From Sphagnum compactum (taxonomy: Eukaryota > Bryophyta > Sphagnopsida > Sphagnales), in contig OZ234502.1 in the NCBI GenBank assembly GCA_965153455.1, positions 14,353,495 through 14,417,494 on the forward strand: 64,000 nucleotides of DNA, given 5' to 3'. The notes under the pieces are model-generated. The model saw only the letters and a list, made by a program, of their open reading frames with translations. It did no database searches and was not told the origin of the DNA. This document shows, piece by piece, positions 1 through 12,420 of the stretch. The position numbers were made by a program, and so were the translations under genes. Position 1 is the stretch's first letter. Each line of letters opens with the position of its first letter.

Positions 1-312
1 AGATGCCCATGTGGCACCAATCAGATCTGAAAGAAACATCAATGATAGCTTGCTTGCCCAATCCCTGGACTGTCTATGCCCAGAGAAGAACCGAGACCTC
101 TAGAAGGAATGCACAGAAACTGAAGCAAAAACTGAAAGTCAATGGTTGAAACTACTAGGGCCCAACTCCCCACATAGGTTGTTGGGGCAGTACTAGTTGC
201 TGAAATGAAACTGATACCCCAAAAAGATGTTGTGAAAGAAGTGTGTTTATGAATTAAAATCTCATTTGGGTTGTCATAGGACCCAAGACCTAGAAGACAC
301 CCAAAAACTTGG

Positions 313-950
313 ACTCAAGCATGAGAAATAAAGAACTCTCTAATACACTTTAAGACTTGTAAGTCCGCTGCCATTGTCAAGTCCCTTCCAGACAGAGGTT
401 CTGTCTCTGCTTCTTCCAGAAAACGATGACACTCGCTGGCAAAAATAATTCTAGTCCAATTCATGTCAAGGCTTTGATTGTGCAGCTTTCCTTCTGGACT
501 CTGATCCCAATTGATCAGCATTTCCTAGCTATGCGTGTACTTCTTCCATCTGTTCTCCTGGCAAAACAAATGATGAGCATTGAAGATGTGCAGGTGCATC
601 CTTCATCTGTATCAACCTGGAGGGTCATCAAACTGAAGTCGCATCCTTGCAAAAATACCTATTGGGTTCAACACATTCATCATGCCTTGGCCCATGAAAG
701 AGCAATAGTTCCTCATGACAAAGTATTGTGTAGCCAAATCAAATGCTCAAGTTCTTCAGCAATTCAATTCCACAAAAGATCAGCATTCTCGTTTTTTTCT
801 GAATCAGAGGCAAACACTACCCATATGTAGTCTGCAGTAGCAACAAGGAGGTTTAGCTTGCCCCAGTAAAGTGTTGATACCTGTGCAAAGAGCTCAGAGA
901 GGTCTACAAAAGGGTTGTCTATAAAAAGGGCACGTTCTGAAACCACGAAC
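313..950 (-). pseudogene. Possible unidentified gene fragment with two exon-like blocks
   Basis: I do not recognise this product. On the minus strand an exon-like block at 821-950 begins after TTTTAG and ends before GTAGTG; it encodes a plausible globular segment containing LFIDNPFVDLSELF and YWGKLNLL. A second block at about 313-505 encodes NWTRIIFASECHRFLEE and ends with CIREFFISHA and a TGA stop. A middle block near 640-720 is less clear because every frame carries stops between about 540 and 640. The blocks lie only 320 bp beyond the GLDH stop codon, leaving little room for a separate promoter. It may be a truncated gene copy or the 3' part of a gene whose structure I cannot resolve. The amino-acid composition looks protein-like, but no family is claimed. 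Confidence 0.3.
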
Positions 951-1271
951 CTAAAACATGAAGAACAGAACACATTCAGTCATTGACACTGGAAGTTCCA
1001 GCTGAACTCAATTTCATTTTCTCCTGCTGCTCACATTACAGTGAATTTGTCGGAATTATTCTTCTTGTCCACCCTCCCAACTCAAGGAAAGGGGGCATTG
1101 CACACCCTTTCATTGATTATGCCTGATCTACTACTATTTTCTGTATATTAACACACACATGCTTCAGCTTCTCTGCATAGGTAAAGGGACCACTGAAAAG
1201 ATCTGAAAGCATACACAATGAACTTGCAGTTATTCTGCCTCTTGTTCGAATAGGGTCAAAGAGCTTCATGA

Positions 1272-4200
1272 CTATGCTTCAGAGGAAACTGGGCGAGGAA
1301 AGAGCCGATCGATGACATCGTTGGCAAGAATGTTGTTTGGATCCAGCTCTGCACGGGCCCGTTGGAACGATTCCACAGGAAATCGCTTCCTGAGTCTTTC
1401 TTGCACCCATGACAATGATTCTGTGTCGGCTGGGACCTAAGATGCCACCACAAGAGAGAAGCAGTCATGAGTAGGAATAAGGGTTGTTTCACCAAACTGG
1501 CAGTTGCTGTGAACTGCAGTATCCAAATGGATCCAACAAAATCCAGTGTTTTTTCCTATAGACACACACCTCTGAGTACACTACTGAAGAGGAGGAATGA
1601 TGGGTCCCAAGATTGTACCTCTATTTTTGCCCAGTGCTCAAATGCAGAGAATGAGTCCCAAAGTTGCTGCTGTGTAGCCTTGCGGTACTCAAAGAAAGAT
1701 TTTGTGATGGCTGCTCTCTGGTCATCATCAATGGTAGGCAGGTACATGATTATTCCAACCTGGTGTAGCAAAGCAAAGCATAGCACAGCACAGCACATTA
1801 TCAAAATGAGGTCACAACCAGAGGGGAAGAAGAGAGCGAGGGCAAAGGAAAACTGTTGTATTCTCAGACAAGATGATCAAATCTGCTCCATGGGTGGCTA
1901 CAATACCAGATTTTTTGTATGAAAATTCCAAAAATTCAGTGCAAATTTGATGCTTACAATGCCTTCCAAACTAATACAGAGAGGGATATGGAAGAGAAGA
2001 AACATACCCAAGAATAGAGGGCATCCAAAGAAGTACTGGAGGTGGAGGCTGGGCTGAGTGGGCTTTTGCTGCTTGCAGTCCACCGCTGTTCAATCGGAGC
2101 TGGTGCTGGAATGTTTTGTTTCTTGATCAGTTTTAGTACTTGCTCAATATACTTTATATCCTGCAGATCTGGCTTTTGAATTTTTCCCACAGGGAAACAT
2201 ATCTCCGAAACCCACTGCTGGCCACCACAATCAAAACCCAGGATCTCATCACTCCACCCAACTCGAAAGCCCTCACTCTTCTTCCAATATTCTGCCTCTG
2301 CTTGATTGACCTACAGAGATGAACAACCCATCAGCTACATCAAGCTTAAATTCCACAATCAAGAGTCAGGTCAGTATGCTGTGAGCTCTATGCACTCGTG
2401 ATACACAAGGATTTGTTGAAGGCTTCGGCTCCCTTCACATATCAATGACAGATACACAAGAAGATTTTTATGTGGAGAGAAGAGGAAAAGGAACTTGAAG
2501 TAGAGAGACTGCAGACCTTAATGACATGAACCTTGTTGAGTGGGTCAAATCCTAGCAACTTGTCACGGAGTTCAGTAAATGAGAGGGAAAAAAGCTCCTC
2601 GTCAGATAGATGTCCTAGAGGGGCTGAGCTACCTGCACTTGTCCCACCCCACATTCCAGCCTCTGCTCCTGGTTTTCTCTCTTCTTGGCCTCCAACCTCA
2701 GTGCTTGAAAACTCTTCCTCAGGTCTGCAAACACAAAACCAACCAAGTCCACAAGTGCAAGAAAATAAGTCACAATAATTGCCACTAGAAAGATGTTTGA
2801 TCGAGTAATGCTGCAGCAACTGAGGATTGGTAATGTACATGGATTATTTTACCATGAGTTTTTATTGCACAATTTTGATGAAGGGTGCATGCAAACTTAC
2901 AAGAATTTGGCAGCTACTTCTCGGTAAAGGGTTCGTGCTGCGCTTAGCCTCTCATCCTCAGAGTATTTATGTGACATGGACTCCTTGGGAACCTGACCCT
3001 CTGTCAAAGGGTTGCATTGAACTACCACAACAGTGTCGGTGTCAGGGATCCACATGTAGCGCAAATGCTTGTTCTCCTGAAGCCATTTTCTGCCATTGCA
3101 CAGAGAACCATAAGTGATCCACACACATGATATACATTCCTGCCACATTCTGATGCAGTCAAATTATCTCTGGCTTTTGATGTCCATTAAGCAAATGGCT
3201 CTACACTGGGCCCTAGAAGGGAGAACTGACCGACTGATTCATGTGTGAGATTTTATTGCAGAGAAAAAAAGTCCACAATTTACACTAGAAGAATGTGCAA
3301 CACTCTTTCTTACTTGTGGTTCTTCTGGACTTGCTTCATGTTGGTGACAAATGATTTTTCCACTAGCTTGTGTGCCGATGCACATTGGAGTGTGACTTCA
3401 GCAACCACTCCAAGTGCTCCGAGACCGCAGCGTGCAAGGTAGAATAGATCACTGTCAGATTCACGTGACAGCTCCAGTGTGCCCTTCCCTGGAGTCACCA
3501 ACTTGAGGCTCACCACATGGTCATCCACCGGAGCTATTTTTGCACCAGTTCCATGTGCCCCAACCTGCCAGGAGGAAGAGGAGGAAGAAGAACAGGGGTT
3601 TAGGGTTCATTAGGGTTTATTAGGGTTTTGCAATAGGAGGAAAAATCCTTGATGCTTTTTTGTACCTGAATGAAGCCACCGATCTGTTGCTCCTTGATGG
3701 ATGCAAAGTTCTGCAAAGTAAGGCCATGAGATCTCAAAGCCGCAACCACCTGCTCCACTCGAGCTCCGGCCTGCACTGTCACTCTCTTGGTGTCCTGATC
3801 CACACTCAAAATCCTATCCATCAAAGCCAGATTCACCATCCCCTCGTCACTGAGGCCGAGACCATTGGGCGACAATCCGGAGCCAACGGGACGAATCCTC
3901 TGCTTCCTGTCATTGGCCAGCTTCACCACCACTTCCAATTCCTCCAAACTCTCCGGTTGGATGTAAACCTTAGTCCGAGCTTCATGGGTCCCGCTCCAAT
4001 TCGTCACGGAATGCTCCTCACGTTCTTCTTCATCATCGCCCACAACTGCCCTCGACCTGGGCTTGGGATATGGGTAGAAATAGTACGTCGCCAGCCCAGA
4101 TCCAAGCAGAAGCACCCCATACCCCAAATACCGACCTAGGGTAGAGGAAGCAGCAGTCGAAGAAGAAGAAGAAGGCTTTGCAGCAGCAGCAACAGACGAA

Positions 4201-4598
4201 AATTTTCTATAGGAATTCCCACTTGCTTTCAAAAGACTGTAGCTTGAAGATGATGGAGCATAATATCCTTGAGCTTGAAAGCCGGCATTATAGAGATTCT
4301 TATATACACCATTTCCTCTTGCAAGACCTGCTGCTGCTGCTGCTGCTGTGAATTGAAGAATGGATCTAGAGCTGCTACCGCTGCTGCTGCTGCTGCTGAA
4401 GCTTCCATGGATGATATTATGAGTAGGGTTTGGCGACGACACTAGTACTTCATGGAATTCTGAATACAACACCAATGGGTACGGGTGTTGGTGCTTCTTC
4501 TTCAAGGAGTTTGTTAGATGGTGCAGTAGCCGAGATACATGCTTTCTGGAGTTTCGTACTAATGAGGAAGAGGAGGAGGATGAGGAAGAGGAATACAT
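1272..4598 (-). CDS. GLDH: L-galactono-1,4-lactone dehydrogenase, mitochondrial
   Basis: This enzyme carries out the last step of plant ascorbate synthesis, oxidising L-galactono-1,4-lactone and passing electrons to cytochrome c in the mitochondrial intermembrane space. In plants it is also an assembly factor for complex I. Seven exons close in phase: 3666-4598, 3314-3564, 2901-3089, 2517-2724, 2008-2310, 1619-1759 and 1272-1436, giving 729 residues. The N-terminus is rich in Ser and Ala with a hydrophobic segment at about residues 155-175. The FAD-binding domain shows PVGSGLSPNG near 237, VTVQAG near 273 and VGAHGTGA at the start of exon 2. The C-terminal aldonolactone oxidase domain has GWSDEILGFDCGGQQW, the IEQRW motif carrying the family's catalytic Glu and Arg, and EHWAKIE. 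The Arabidopsis enzyme has about 610 residues, so the extra length here is mostly N-terminal. The start is the ATG that opens the poly-Ser tract. The gene looks intact. Confidence 0.96.
3599..3630. promoter_or_regulatory. Telobox-like cluster in GLDH intron 1
   Basis: Three AGGGTT repeats in the TTTAGGG register lie inside the 101-bp first intron of GLDH. Teloboxes (AAACCCTA) near plant gene starts are known binding sites for Myb-type telomere-repeat-binding proteins. Function here is inferred only. Confidence 0.45.
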
Positions 4599-7500
4599 TA
4601 TGGCAGCACACTCACTGACTCTTCACTCTTCACTCTCTCTACAAAAAAACCCAACAAACAATTCTAGCAATCCCTATGTTCTTTTTGTTTTTGCCTACAA
4701 TTTGTTGTTGGTGTAGTAAGGACTGGAAAGTATACCAAGCTGTTGTCATCTCTCTCTCTCTCTCTTTGTTTGTTTGTTTGTTTATTGCACCATGCAATTG
4801 ATAGTACCCTACCTTAACATAAAACAATGGCTTTTTAGGGCCAGCCCTGAGTTAAGGGCCTGCTGCCCGAGGCAAGAGCCTCAGGGTGCAGGCCTAAATT
4901 TTGGGAGTGCCTTGTCCCCAAGTGCATTACCTCGCATAACACTCAACCTAATGTAAGAAACCCACCAATGCATGTAAGGATTTGTCAATGAGTGTAAGAA
5001 CTCGGCCTCAACTCAGCCTCCTTGCGAAAGAACCAATGTTGGTAAGTTTAGGTTATTTGCACCTTAAGATTAAGGTTCTAAGTTAGGTTTTGAGGTATCT
5101 AGATCGGGGTGGTTTCAGAAAGATAGAGAAAACTGGATTCGAATGTGGTCCTTAGAATCGCTTCTTTTGAAAATTGGAATCAAAACCTGAATCCATGCTA
5201 TCGTACTTGTAGATCAGGTTCAAGTTCTTTGAAATTATATGCATCCAGGCTTTTTTCTAAAGTGCATCCCCATCTCTCAAAGAAACAAGCCACCCCCCTT
5301 TCCAAATGAGCAAAACATATAATGGGTTAGATGGCTTGTTTCATTGGATGCTAGGATTTCGTTTTCTTTGATTGCATATCTTCCTCAATTTTTTCCTACA
5401 TCAATATTCCATTCTTCACGAGTGTGAGTAGTATTTATGTAGGTGTTAATTTTTGTTTGGTGCAATGTAAATGGAATTGAAACACTTCTTAACTTAAACC
5501 AAGCTTCAAATTTTTTGGAAGTTTGCAAAACTAGAGGATTTGTAAATCTAAAAAAAAATCTCAAACCCTCATTGTAGGTTTTATAACATCAAAAATCAAA
5601 ATCAAAGGTTCCTTTCAAAATCAAGAATCAAACGACATTAATAAGAACCCACCAAGCAAAATCATGTATTGGACATGCACATTGCATGGTTTAAAGCACC
5701 CGCCATTTACTCTATGAACTTTTACAAAGGGCTTTACGGGTAGAGCAAAGCCCTAGGTTGAGGACATTTTAGTCTCAAACCCATCATGGGCCTTACCTAT
5801 TGCAAATCCTGAGCAAGGTGAAGTTTATCATGAACTTAAACATGCATAGATCATGAGTCAAAGGAGGGGAGGGTTTAGGTTATCATGTACACAAATGATT
5901 TTGAGATAATATTATATCATTTTTGAAGGTTTCTTACATTATGAAAATCTAATCTAAGATCATCATTAATTATATGTCATTGTCTCCTATCCATAATTTA
6001 ATACAATATTATAATTTAACATTTTTTTTTCAAAATTGTAATAAAACAAAAAGAAAACTTACATTAGAGGATGGGTGCACCTTGACCATATTGTGTCAAG
6101 TATGCTTAAAAGCTCACATTACTAGGCCTACTTGCAAAGCTTACCCAACACATTGTTCAAGGGCTTGCCCATTTCTCTAGTATTTAAACATGCATAGTTG
6201 GCGTGGCAAAGGATGGGGGAAGATCCTTATATTTATTTTTGAAAAGTCAAAGGCATATTATACCTTTAAGCAAGTAGGCATAATCTCCCCCATTCTAAGG
6301 AATAGACATATTATTCTTCCTCCCTTTTGTACCAAGTATATTCATACTTTCCAAATGCATTTAAGAATTTTCTCCAAGTGCTTTATGAATTAGATTGATC
6401 ACTAAATATGAGCTAAATTATGGTATTACTTATCAAGTTACACACTTTGTTATGTAATCTACTTGAAAAAGGAAGGTTGTTTGGTTCTTTGTCACATTGA
6501 AATCTCCCAAACGGTGGTGCTTCTCTCTGCATTTTTGATATTGTTGGGAAGCCATTAATGATTAGTGTTAATTTCATAATGTTTCAATCTATGGTGGAGA
6601 AGTCATTGAAAATTGAACAAAATTTTCAATAGAAATTCATTTAAATCAAAATTGAAAAATACAAAGAAGTTTGGGCACACTTTTGGTATTGTTGGAAAGT
6701 CTTTAGTGAGTAGGATTTAATGAAGGTGATTTGGTAATTTTTAGACATAAGGTGGGGGAAATATTGAATTTTGAGTAGTTTTTGTTATTGAAAATTAATT
6801 TTGACTATAAAAATGGTTGGTGGAAGCCTGAAAATTAGTTGGGTACAAATTCACCCTTGGGCTAATGACAAAAGCTGAAATTTTATTTATTAAAATAAAA
6901 TCTTATTGGCACAACAATTTTTCCATTTGTTTTTGTGTGGCCAAAAAACATGTACATGATCTATTATTTAATGAGTTTATTATGCTAGGCAACTTCTCAT
7001 TCAACAAACTTGGATAAATTTGCAAGGGTTGTTCACAATGTTGCCTTTTGTTCTCCCTTGCATTCCAAAAGAATTGGTTTGAAAGGTGACACACATTCTA
7101 TGTTCATGAGATGAAAATTGGATTGGAATTCACAAGGACTTAATGTAGGTGTCTTCATAATCAACATGCCTAGATGAGAAATAGGTTGCTTGCCCCACCA
7201 TATTTGAGTCCAAACCCCTTGAACACTCCATTATCTACTTCCCATGCAAGTGTTGGTGACATTATCTACAAGTCTAATAGCTCCCATAAAAAAATTCCAA
7301 CATTTGTTACAACTTTGGAGTTCCACCATGTTTCCTAAAGTCCATTTATTGTGATGACTCAATTTGGGATTATAGTGATGGAGAGCTACATTCCATTACA
7401 TCAATTGCATCTTTAAAAGACAACCAACACAACTAAAATACCTTGTTATGTTAATGTTAATGCAAATGGTGCTACTTGATGTTCACTACTCATAAGAAAA

Positions 7501-8990
7501 GAAGGATCAATTGTGGTCCCATGTTTCCTTGGATGATTTTACAATCATCACCATTTAAAAAGGCTTTAGAAGATTTCATTATTTTGTTTTGATAATGTGA
7601 TTTGTTATGTAGGTGGAATTGTATTCAACTTGAAGCACCAAAAACCACCTCTTCCTCAAGGTTTGGCCATTAATCAAAGCAAAAATATTGTTCAATGTGA
7701 CATATGCATTGGGTTAGGCAACACTTGTGGTTGTTCATGGTGCATGTCCGATTACACCATTAGCCAAGTTCAATGAGTATCACATTCTTTCAAGTGTTGC
7801 CCCCAACATACACAAAATGTACATGAAACAGTATTTGCTACCAAACATGGCTAGGATAAAGAATGTTATCACCTTGGCTACTAACCTTGTGAACGTCATG
7901 TTCGCATTTTAAGCAGACACTTACATTTATGAACTTGGATTAATTTGTGAATCTACTATTATCACCAACCTTTCACGTGCCTATTTGTCACCATTGTGTG
8001 TTAATCTTGTTTCCAATGCAAGGTTTTCTAAATAGAGCTACTACTTTACTTACAAGCACATGTACTACATTTCCAATGGGTGTTCAAATGTGATAGGAGA
8101 GAAATTGGAACACTGGCCATCATCGAGTCAAAACAATGTGGAAGACATTTTCAATTTGGATCCTTTGTTGCCATTTTATGCCATATGATTCAATAGTGAA
8201 AAGTACAATTTGGCTATGTTTCAAAACTTCATAATGTATGGTAGAATTTTCATTTGGTGTTTTGAACATTAAATACTATATATGTATTTTGAAGTTCACG
8301 GAGTTTTGGTTTTACTTTGTTTCTTTTGTTTTCCTATCCATGAATAAAGATTGTGCTTAAGTGTTTATGCCCATGTCTTATGTCCATTGCCAACTATTGT
8401 TTTTCGGTATGGTGGCGATGGGGACAGTGGGGCTTGGGGAGGAGGAGCGGCAATAAAGCTTGACGACAGCAATGTGGAAGGGAAGAAGGGGGGATACTAC
8501 GTAGTGGAAAGGAAGCTAATAGGCAAAGGACCAACAACGTGCAGCACAATTTTGCCACAGATTGTTGTCCTTTTTTGTTTCTTTTGGGACTACCTCTTTT
8601 TTATTGTAGAACTAGGTAGGGAAGTAGAGAGGTACGTAGAAAAACCTACCAAAGCTTGTAACCCAACAGATAACGTTTTTTCTAGACATGCACGTGCTTT
8701 TACAATTACTGTAGAAAAGTGTGAACAATTAGCCAACCTGCTACACACACCAATGGGAATGGTTTGAAGAGTGTCGATGCTTCCACCCACTAAGGACGGT
8801 CATCATAACACCTTGAGCATTGAAATCACAATTCTCCCTACTTGTTTTAGAACTTAATTTTTCCAACTACCTATTTTTGTTTTGAGGCTTATTGTGAAGT
8901 TTATATGAAAGGGACGAGGAAGGGAGTAAAATAATAGTGTTTATAAGGTTTAGGGTTTTATGGGTTTCACGGGTTCAAGGTATCAAAAAT
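4599..8990. other. GLDH upstream region and AT-rich intergenic DNA
   Basis: A (CT)n run followed by (GTTT)n at about 4751-4783 lies about 150 bp upstream of the GLDH start and probably belongs to its leader or promoter. Beyond that the DNA is AT-rich and has no coding pattern that I can defend. Short open frames at 5974-6180, 7727-7912 and 8351-8767 have no recognisable motif; the 8.40-8.55 kb stretch is locally GC-rich and might be a decayed coding fragment. Confidence 0.5.
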
Positions 8991-8999
8991 TTCACCCAA

Positions 9000-11900
9000 A
9001 CCCCCATCCAGTACCAAGGCCGCTCTTAAGGTTGCTAGCTAGAGTCCCTTATCAAAGGAGCCATCGCCTTTGTCCACCCTTGTCAAAATAGCAATAGTTA
9101 ATGTGTATAAGCATGGTAGGCCCTACCATTTCACCATCATCAAAATGTTGATGGATATCATAACATGATTCCAATATCATGATGACTTATATGGATCGTC
9201 TTGACACGTTTTCGTCCCCTCACCCGATGATCCCCAATGCATCCCCTTTACCTCATCTAGACTCTTCAATTACACTCAGTTTGTCCACACATTTCACACC
9301 TTCTCTACCTCATCGACCACATGTTATTCTTCAATCATCTGTACCTACACCAAGGGCCCATCCATCCCATCAACAACATCCATGTGTTCCTTGTCCCAGT
9401 TGTGGTCGCTTATATGTACCATGAGCATGTTTAACACATCACCAAACATCATGCACTGCACACATGTCGTCATCAACTTTCGGGGTGCCGATGCCTTTTT
9501 TAACTTGGACATGGATTGCATCATTAGATATCATCAATGTTTTCCACCTTGGTTTATCACACCTTTGTTCATACCATCATATTCCATATGTTTTTTGTGT
9601 CAAAGTTTAGCGTGCGTTGCATATCCCTTTAGTTTGGTTGGTTGTTGATCCATTCGACATAACAACATGGCATGCATTTTTGCTTTTCCCTTCTTGGTGT
9701 TTGTCATTTTCACCACCGAAGGGGGGGGGGGGGGGGTTAAGAAAGGCCACCAAGATATGCACACCCATTTGTGTCAATACATGGTAAGGGACTAAAAAAC
9801 ATTACAAAAGGAGCACACAATTAAAGCACAAGCGTTGGTTTCCCAAAGATCTTCAACGATGACACCAAATCTTAATCCACTTCCATCAACACGATTGTGT
9901 CACGCACGAGCATTTGCTTATCTAAGGGAATATGTTCGAATAATGCAACATTGGCTTTCAACGCTCTTGCGGCCCCATTAACTAAAACCATTGTGACCTT
10001 TCGCCATCTTCATCCATTGGTTAAAATTGACCTCCCCCATTTTATTAACGATTTTCATCCAAAAACGGATCTTGTTTTAGATAAAGAAACATTTTATGCT
10101 TTGACACATTCTCTACATCTTTCATTTGGTGATTCTTCAGGTACAGTGTATGAGCTTTTGCGCGATTGTTTTGTCCTTGACGACTTTGCTAGTGGTTTCA
10201 ATCTTTTTTTTGAAATATGCAAGCACATTGTTCATGGTCATGTTCCTCCATCAGTATCACACCTGCTTGTTGCATTGCGATTATTGGTTTTGGAAAAACA
10301 AGCCGGAAGCATTCAACCCATCACGATTGGAGAGGTGATTTATTGGTTGGTCGCCCGCACATTGGTTATTTAGTTCAAAGATACATTTGTAAAGCATTTT
10401 AATCCACATTAGTTTGGAGTGGCAAGACCAAACATGTGTAAAACAATGGTTCAAGGGGTTAAAGCTATGGTGGATCTACATTCGGAATGGGTGATATTAC
10501 AGGTGGATGTTCAAAATGTGTTTAATTCAGTATATTGAGCAACCATTTTTTAGGAGTTGCGCTCTTCTACTAGCATTTTGGATCAACTTTTCCCATTTGT
10601 TTATCAATTTCATGCACATCCATCTCCATTATATTTCTTAGAAGCTTTTAGGCATGGGGATCTCACTATCATTTCATCTGAATCCAGTGCATGACAGGGG
10701 GATCCTTTGGGAAGAGTGTTGTTTACACTAATTCATCTTTGTGTTTTCCATCCTATTACAGTGACCCACCCCACTTGTGTTTTTCTTTCATTGGCAAATG
10801 ATACGCACATAGTTGGTCTTGCCTCAAATGTGTTACTTGGTTTTTTTTTTAATTATAGGAGGAATTTGGCACATTAGGACTTTTAGTGCAACCAACGAAG
10901 TGTGTTGCTTGGTCTCCATAGGGGTTAAACCAATATATATCACTTCCTCCAAGTTTTCTTACACCTAAATCTAATCTTTGTATTCTAGGTGCCTAAGTGG
11001 GCTTTTTGCCATTTGTGGAGTCCTTTATATCAAAGGCGCTCTAGGAGGACCTCAACACAATTGCTAGCCTTCCTATGTTCGAAGATTCTCAAGTAGCTTT
11101 TGCAATGCTTTCACTTTGTTATGCCCAACAGCCAAATTATTTACAACGTATTTTATTTCCATCACTAGGTATCTTGCAACATTATACCAAGTTTGATGCT
11201 CGTATCATAGCTATGTTAGAAAAGTTATTAGGGTTAGGATCCTTTGGCATAACAATGGGCCATTTGGTTCGTTGTCAGGTCACTATTTTGTTTCTTCAAG
11301 TGGGCTAGGCCTTCCTTTAGTGGTCCAACGTGCAAGCTCTCGCCTTTTTAGGATGTTGGGCTTTGATTGCTCTTGCATTAGTTTTTCATTTCCAATAGGA
11401 TGATCACTTTATTTTTCTTGATGCGGTGGCATATGTAGAAACCGGTATTTATCCCTTCTAGGTCACATTATGAAATACTCGTGCGATGTTACCCAAGGTC
11501 ATTTGATCACATGTCTTGCCTTTTGAAAGTCTAGTGGTGCAATCTTATCTTCAAATGCAATTTTATTTGATGGACCAACTACACAAATAGGAATTTACTT
11601 CACTTCTAATATATGCTCCTTCAGATGTTGTGCGAGCATGTTTTCACTCTTGTGCAAGTCCAGCAACAAGGGTTTGGATATTAACTCATCTTAGCACCCC
11701 TTCATTCTATTTATCTTCCGCCCATTTTCTTAGAACACTCCGTATTTGTCTCGCTATACCACATCCTACAGTTTTGCATCTTTCACAATGTCAATGTGGT
11801 CATACCATCGATGATTTGGGTATCCATTTGCTACATTGTTCATGCGAGAATGAGTGCATTGCAGTTGATGTATGCTTCGAGATACTGTTGCAATTATCAC

Positions 11901-12420
11901 ATTGGAGAATGAAGCTCACGTATAGAAAAAGGTTTCTCACCTTTTCCCCTGCTACACACGAAGATGAGTGGATATTGTCATCATTAGAAATAGTTTTTGT
12001 ACCCTTGCAGATGTTGTCATTGTCAATTTGACTCATATAGATTTGGTGCAATGTGCTTCAATGACAACGCATGCAGCGACAATTGTCACTCAAAACAAAA
12101 CACGATCCTACATAGAGCGAACACCAAGAGATGATTTCATTCCCCTTGCCATAAAGACCTACGGTTGTCTCCATCCTCGTTTTGATTCTTTTTTGAGTTT
12201 TTGTGTACATGCCTATATAGTTCGCCATCAGTAGACCTCCTTGGTATTTTTGATGTTTATATTTCATTATAGGCAACAAGCGTCAATAGCCCTATGTGTG
12301 CAAGCCATCGCAATTCTTTAGTAAGCTACCACACTTAGTCATAGTTCTTCATCTCTTCCACACATACCAACTAATGCACCTCCATCACTAGCTGAGTTGT
12401 GGCATAGGATGCCCTTTTAG
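9000..12420 (+). mobile_element. Degenerate non-LTR retrotransposon with restriction-like endonuclease (R2-like organisation)
   Basis: The order of parts is a Pro/Ser-rich leader with a C2H2-like finger (CPSCGRLYV, about 9385-9480), a reverse transcriptase (about 9897-11300), a CCHC knuckle (CQCGHTIDDLGIHLLHC, about 11795-11850) and an Asp-rich nuclease-like segment (about 11968-12234). A C-terminal SLAELWH-like tail stops near 12420. This order, with N-terminal zinc fingers and a C-terminal restriction-like endonuclease, is that of R2/NeSL-type elements; plant L1 elements carry an N-terminal APE endonuclease instead. There are no LTRs. Numerous stops and frameshifts show the copy is dead. 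I did not find its 5' or 3' boundaries or a target-site duplication. A G16 homopolymer sits inside it at 9721-9736. Confidence 0.75.
9176..12420 (+). pseudogene. Reverse transcriptase / RLE polyprotein pseudogene
   Basis: The reading frame of the retroelement can be followed in pieces. RT signatures seen are LLVLEKQAGSIQPITIGEV (about 10285-10345), LQVDVQNVFNSV (about 10498-10533), QGDPLG (about 10697-10714) and LANDTHIVG (about 10793-10819). The last should contain the catalytic ADD triad and reads AND, so the polymerase active site is lost. The position just before QGDPLG, normally Arg, is a TGA stop. Further in-frame stops occur near 10372 and 10409, and the frame shifts at about 10840 (poly-T), before 11075 and near 11968. 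After the CCHC knuckle, the nuclease segment shows VIVNLTHIDLV with spaced acidic residues, as in the PD-(D/E)XK-like domain of RLE elements. The gene cannot make a functional protein. Confidence 0.75.

Noticed and set aside
1256-1495. 79-codon minus-strand frame at the GLDH 3' end
   Set aside because: Out of frame with the conserved last exon, which ends at 1272.
3660-4139. 159-codon plus-strand open frame
   Set aside because: Antisense shadow of GLDH exon 1, whose minus-strand reading is strongly conserved.
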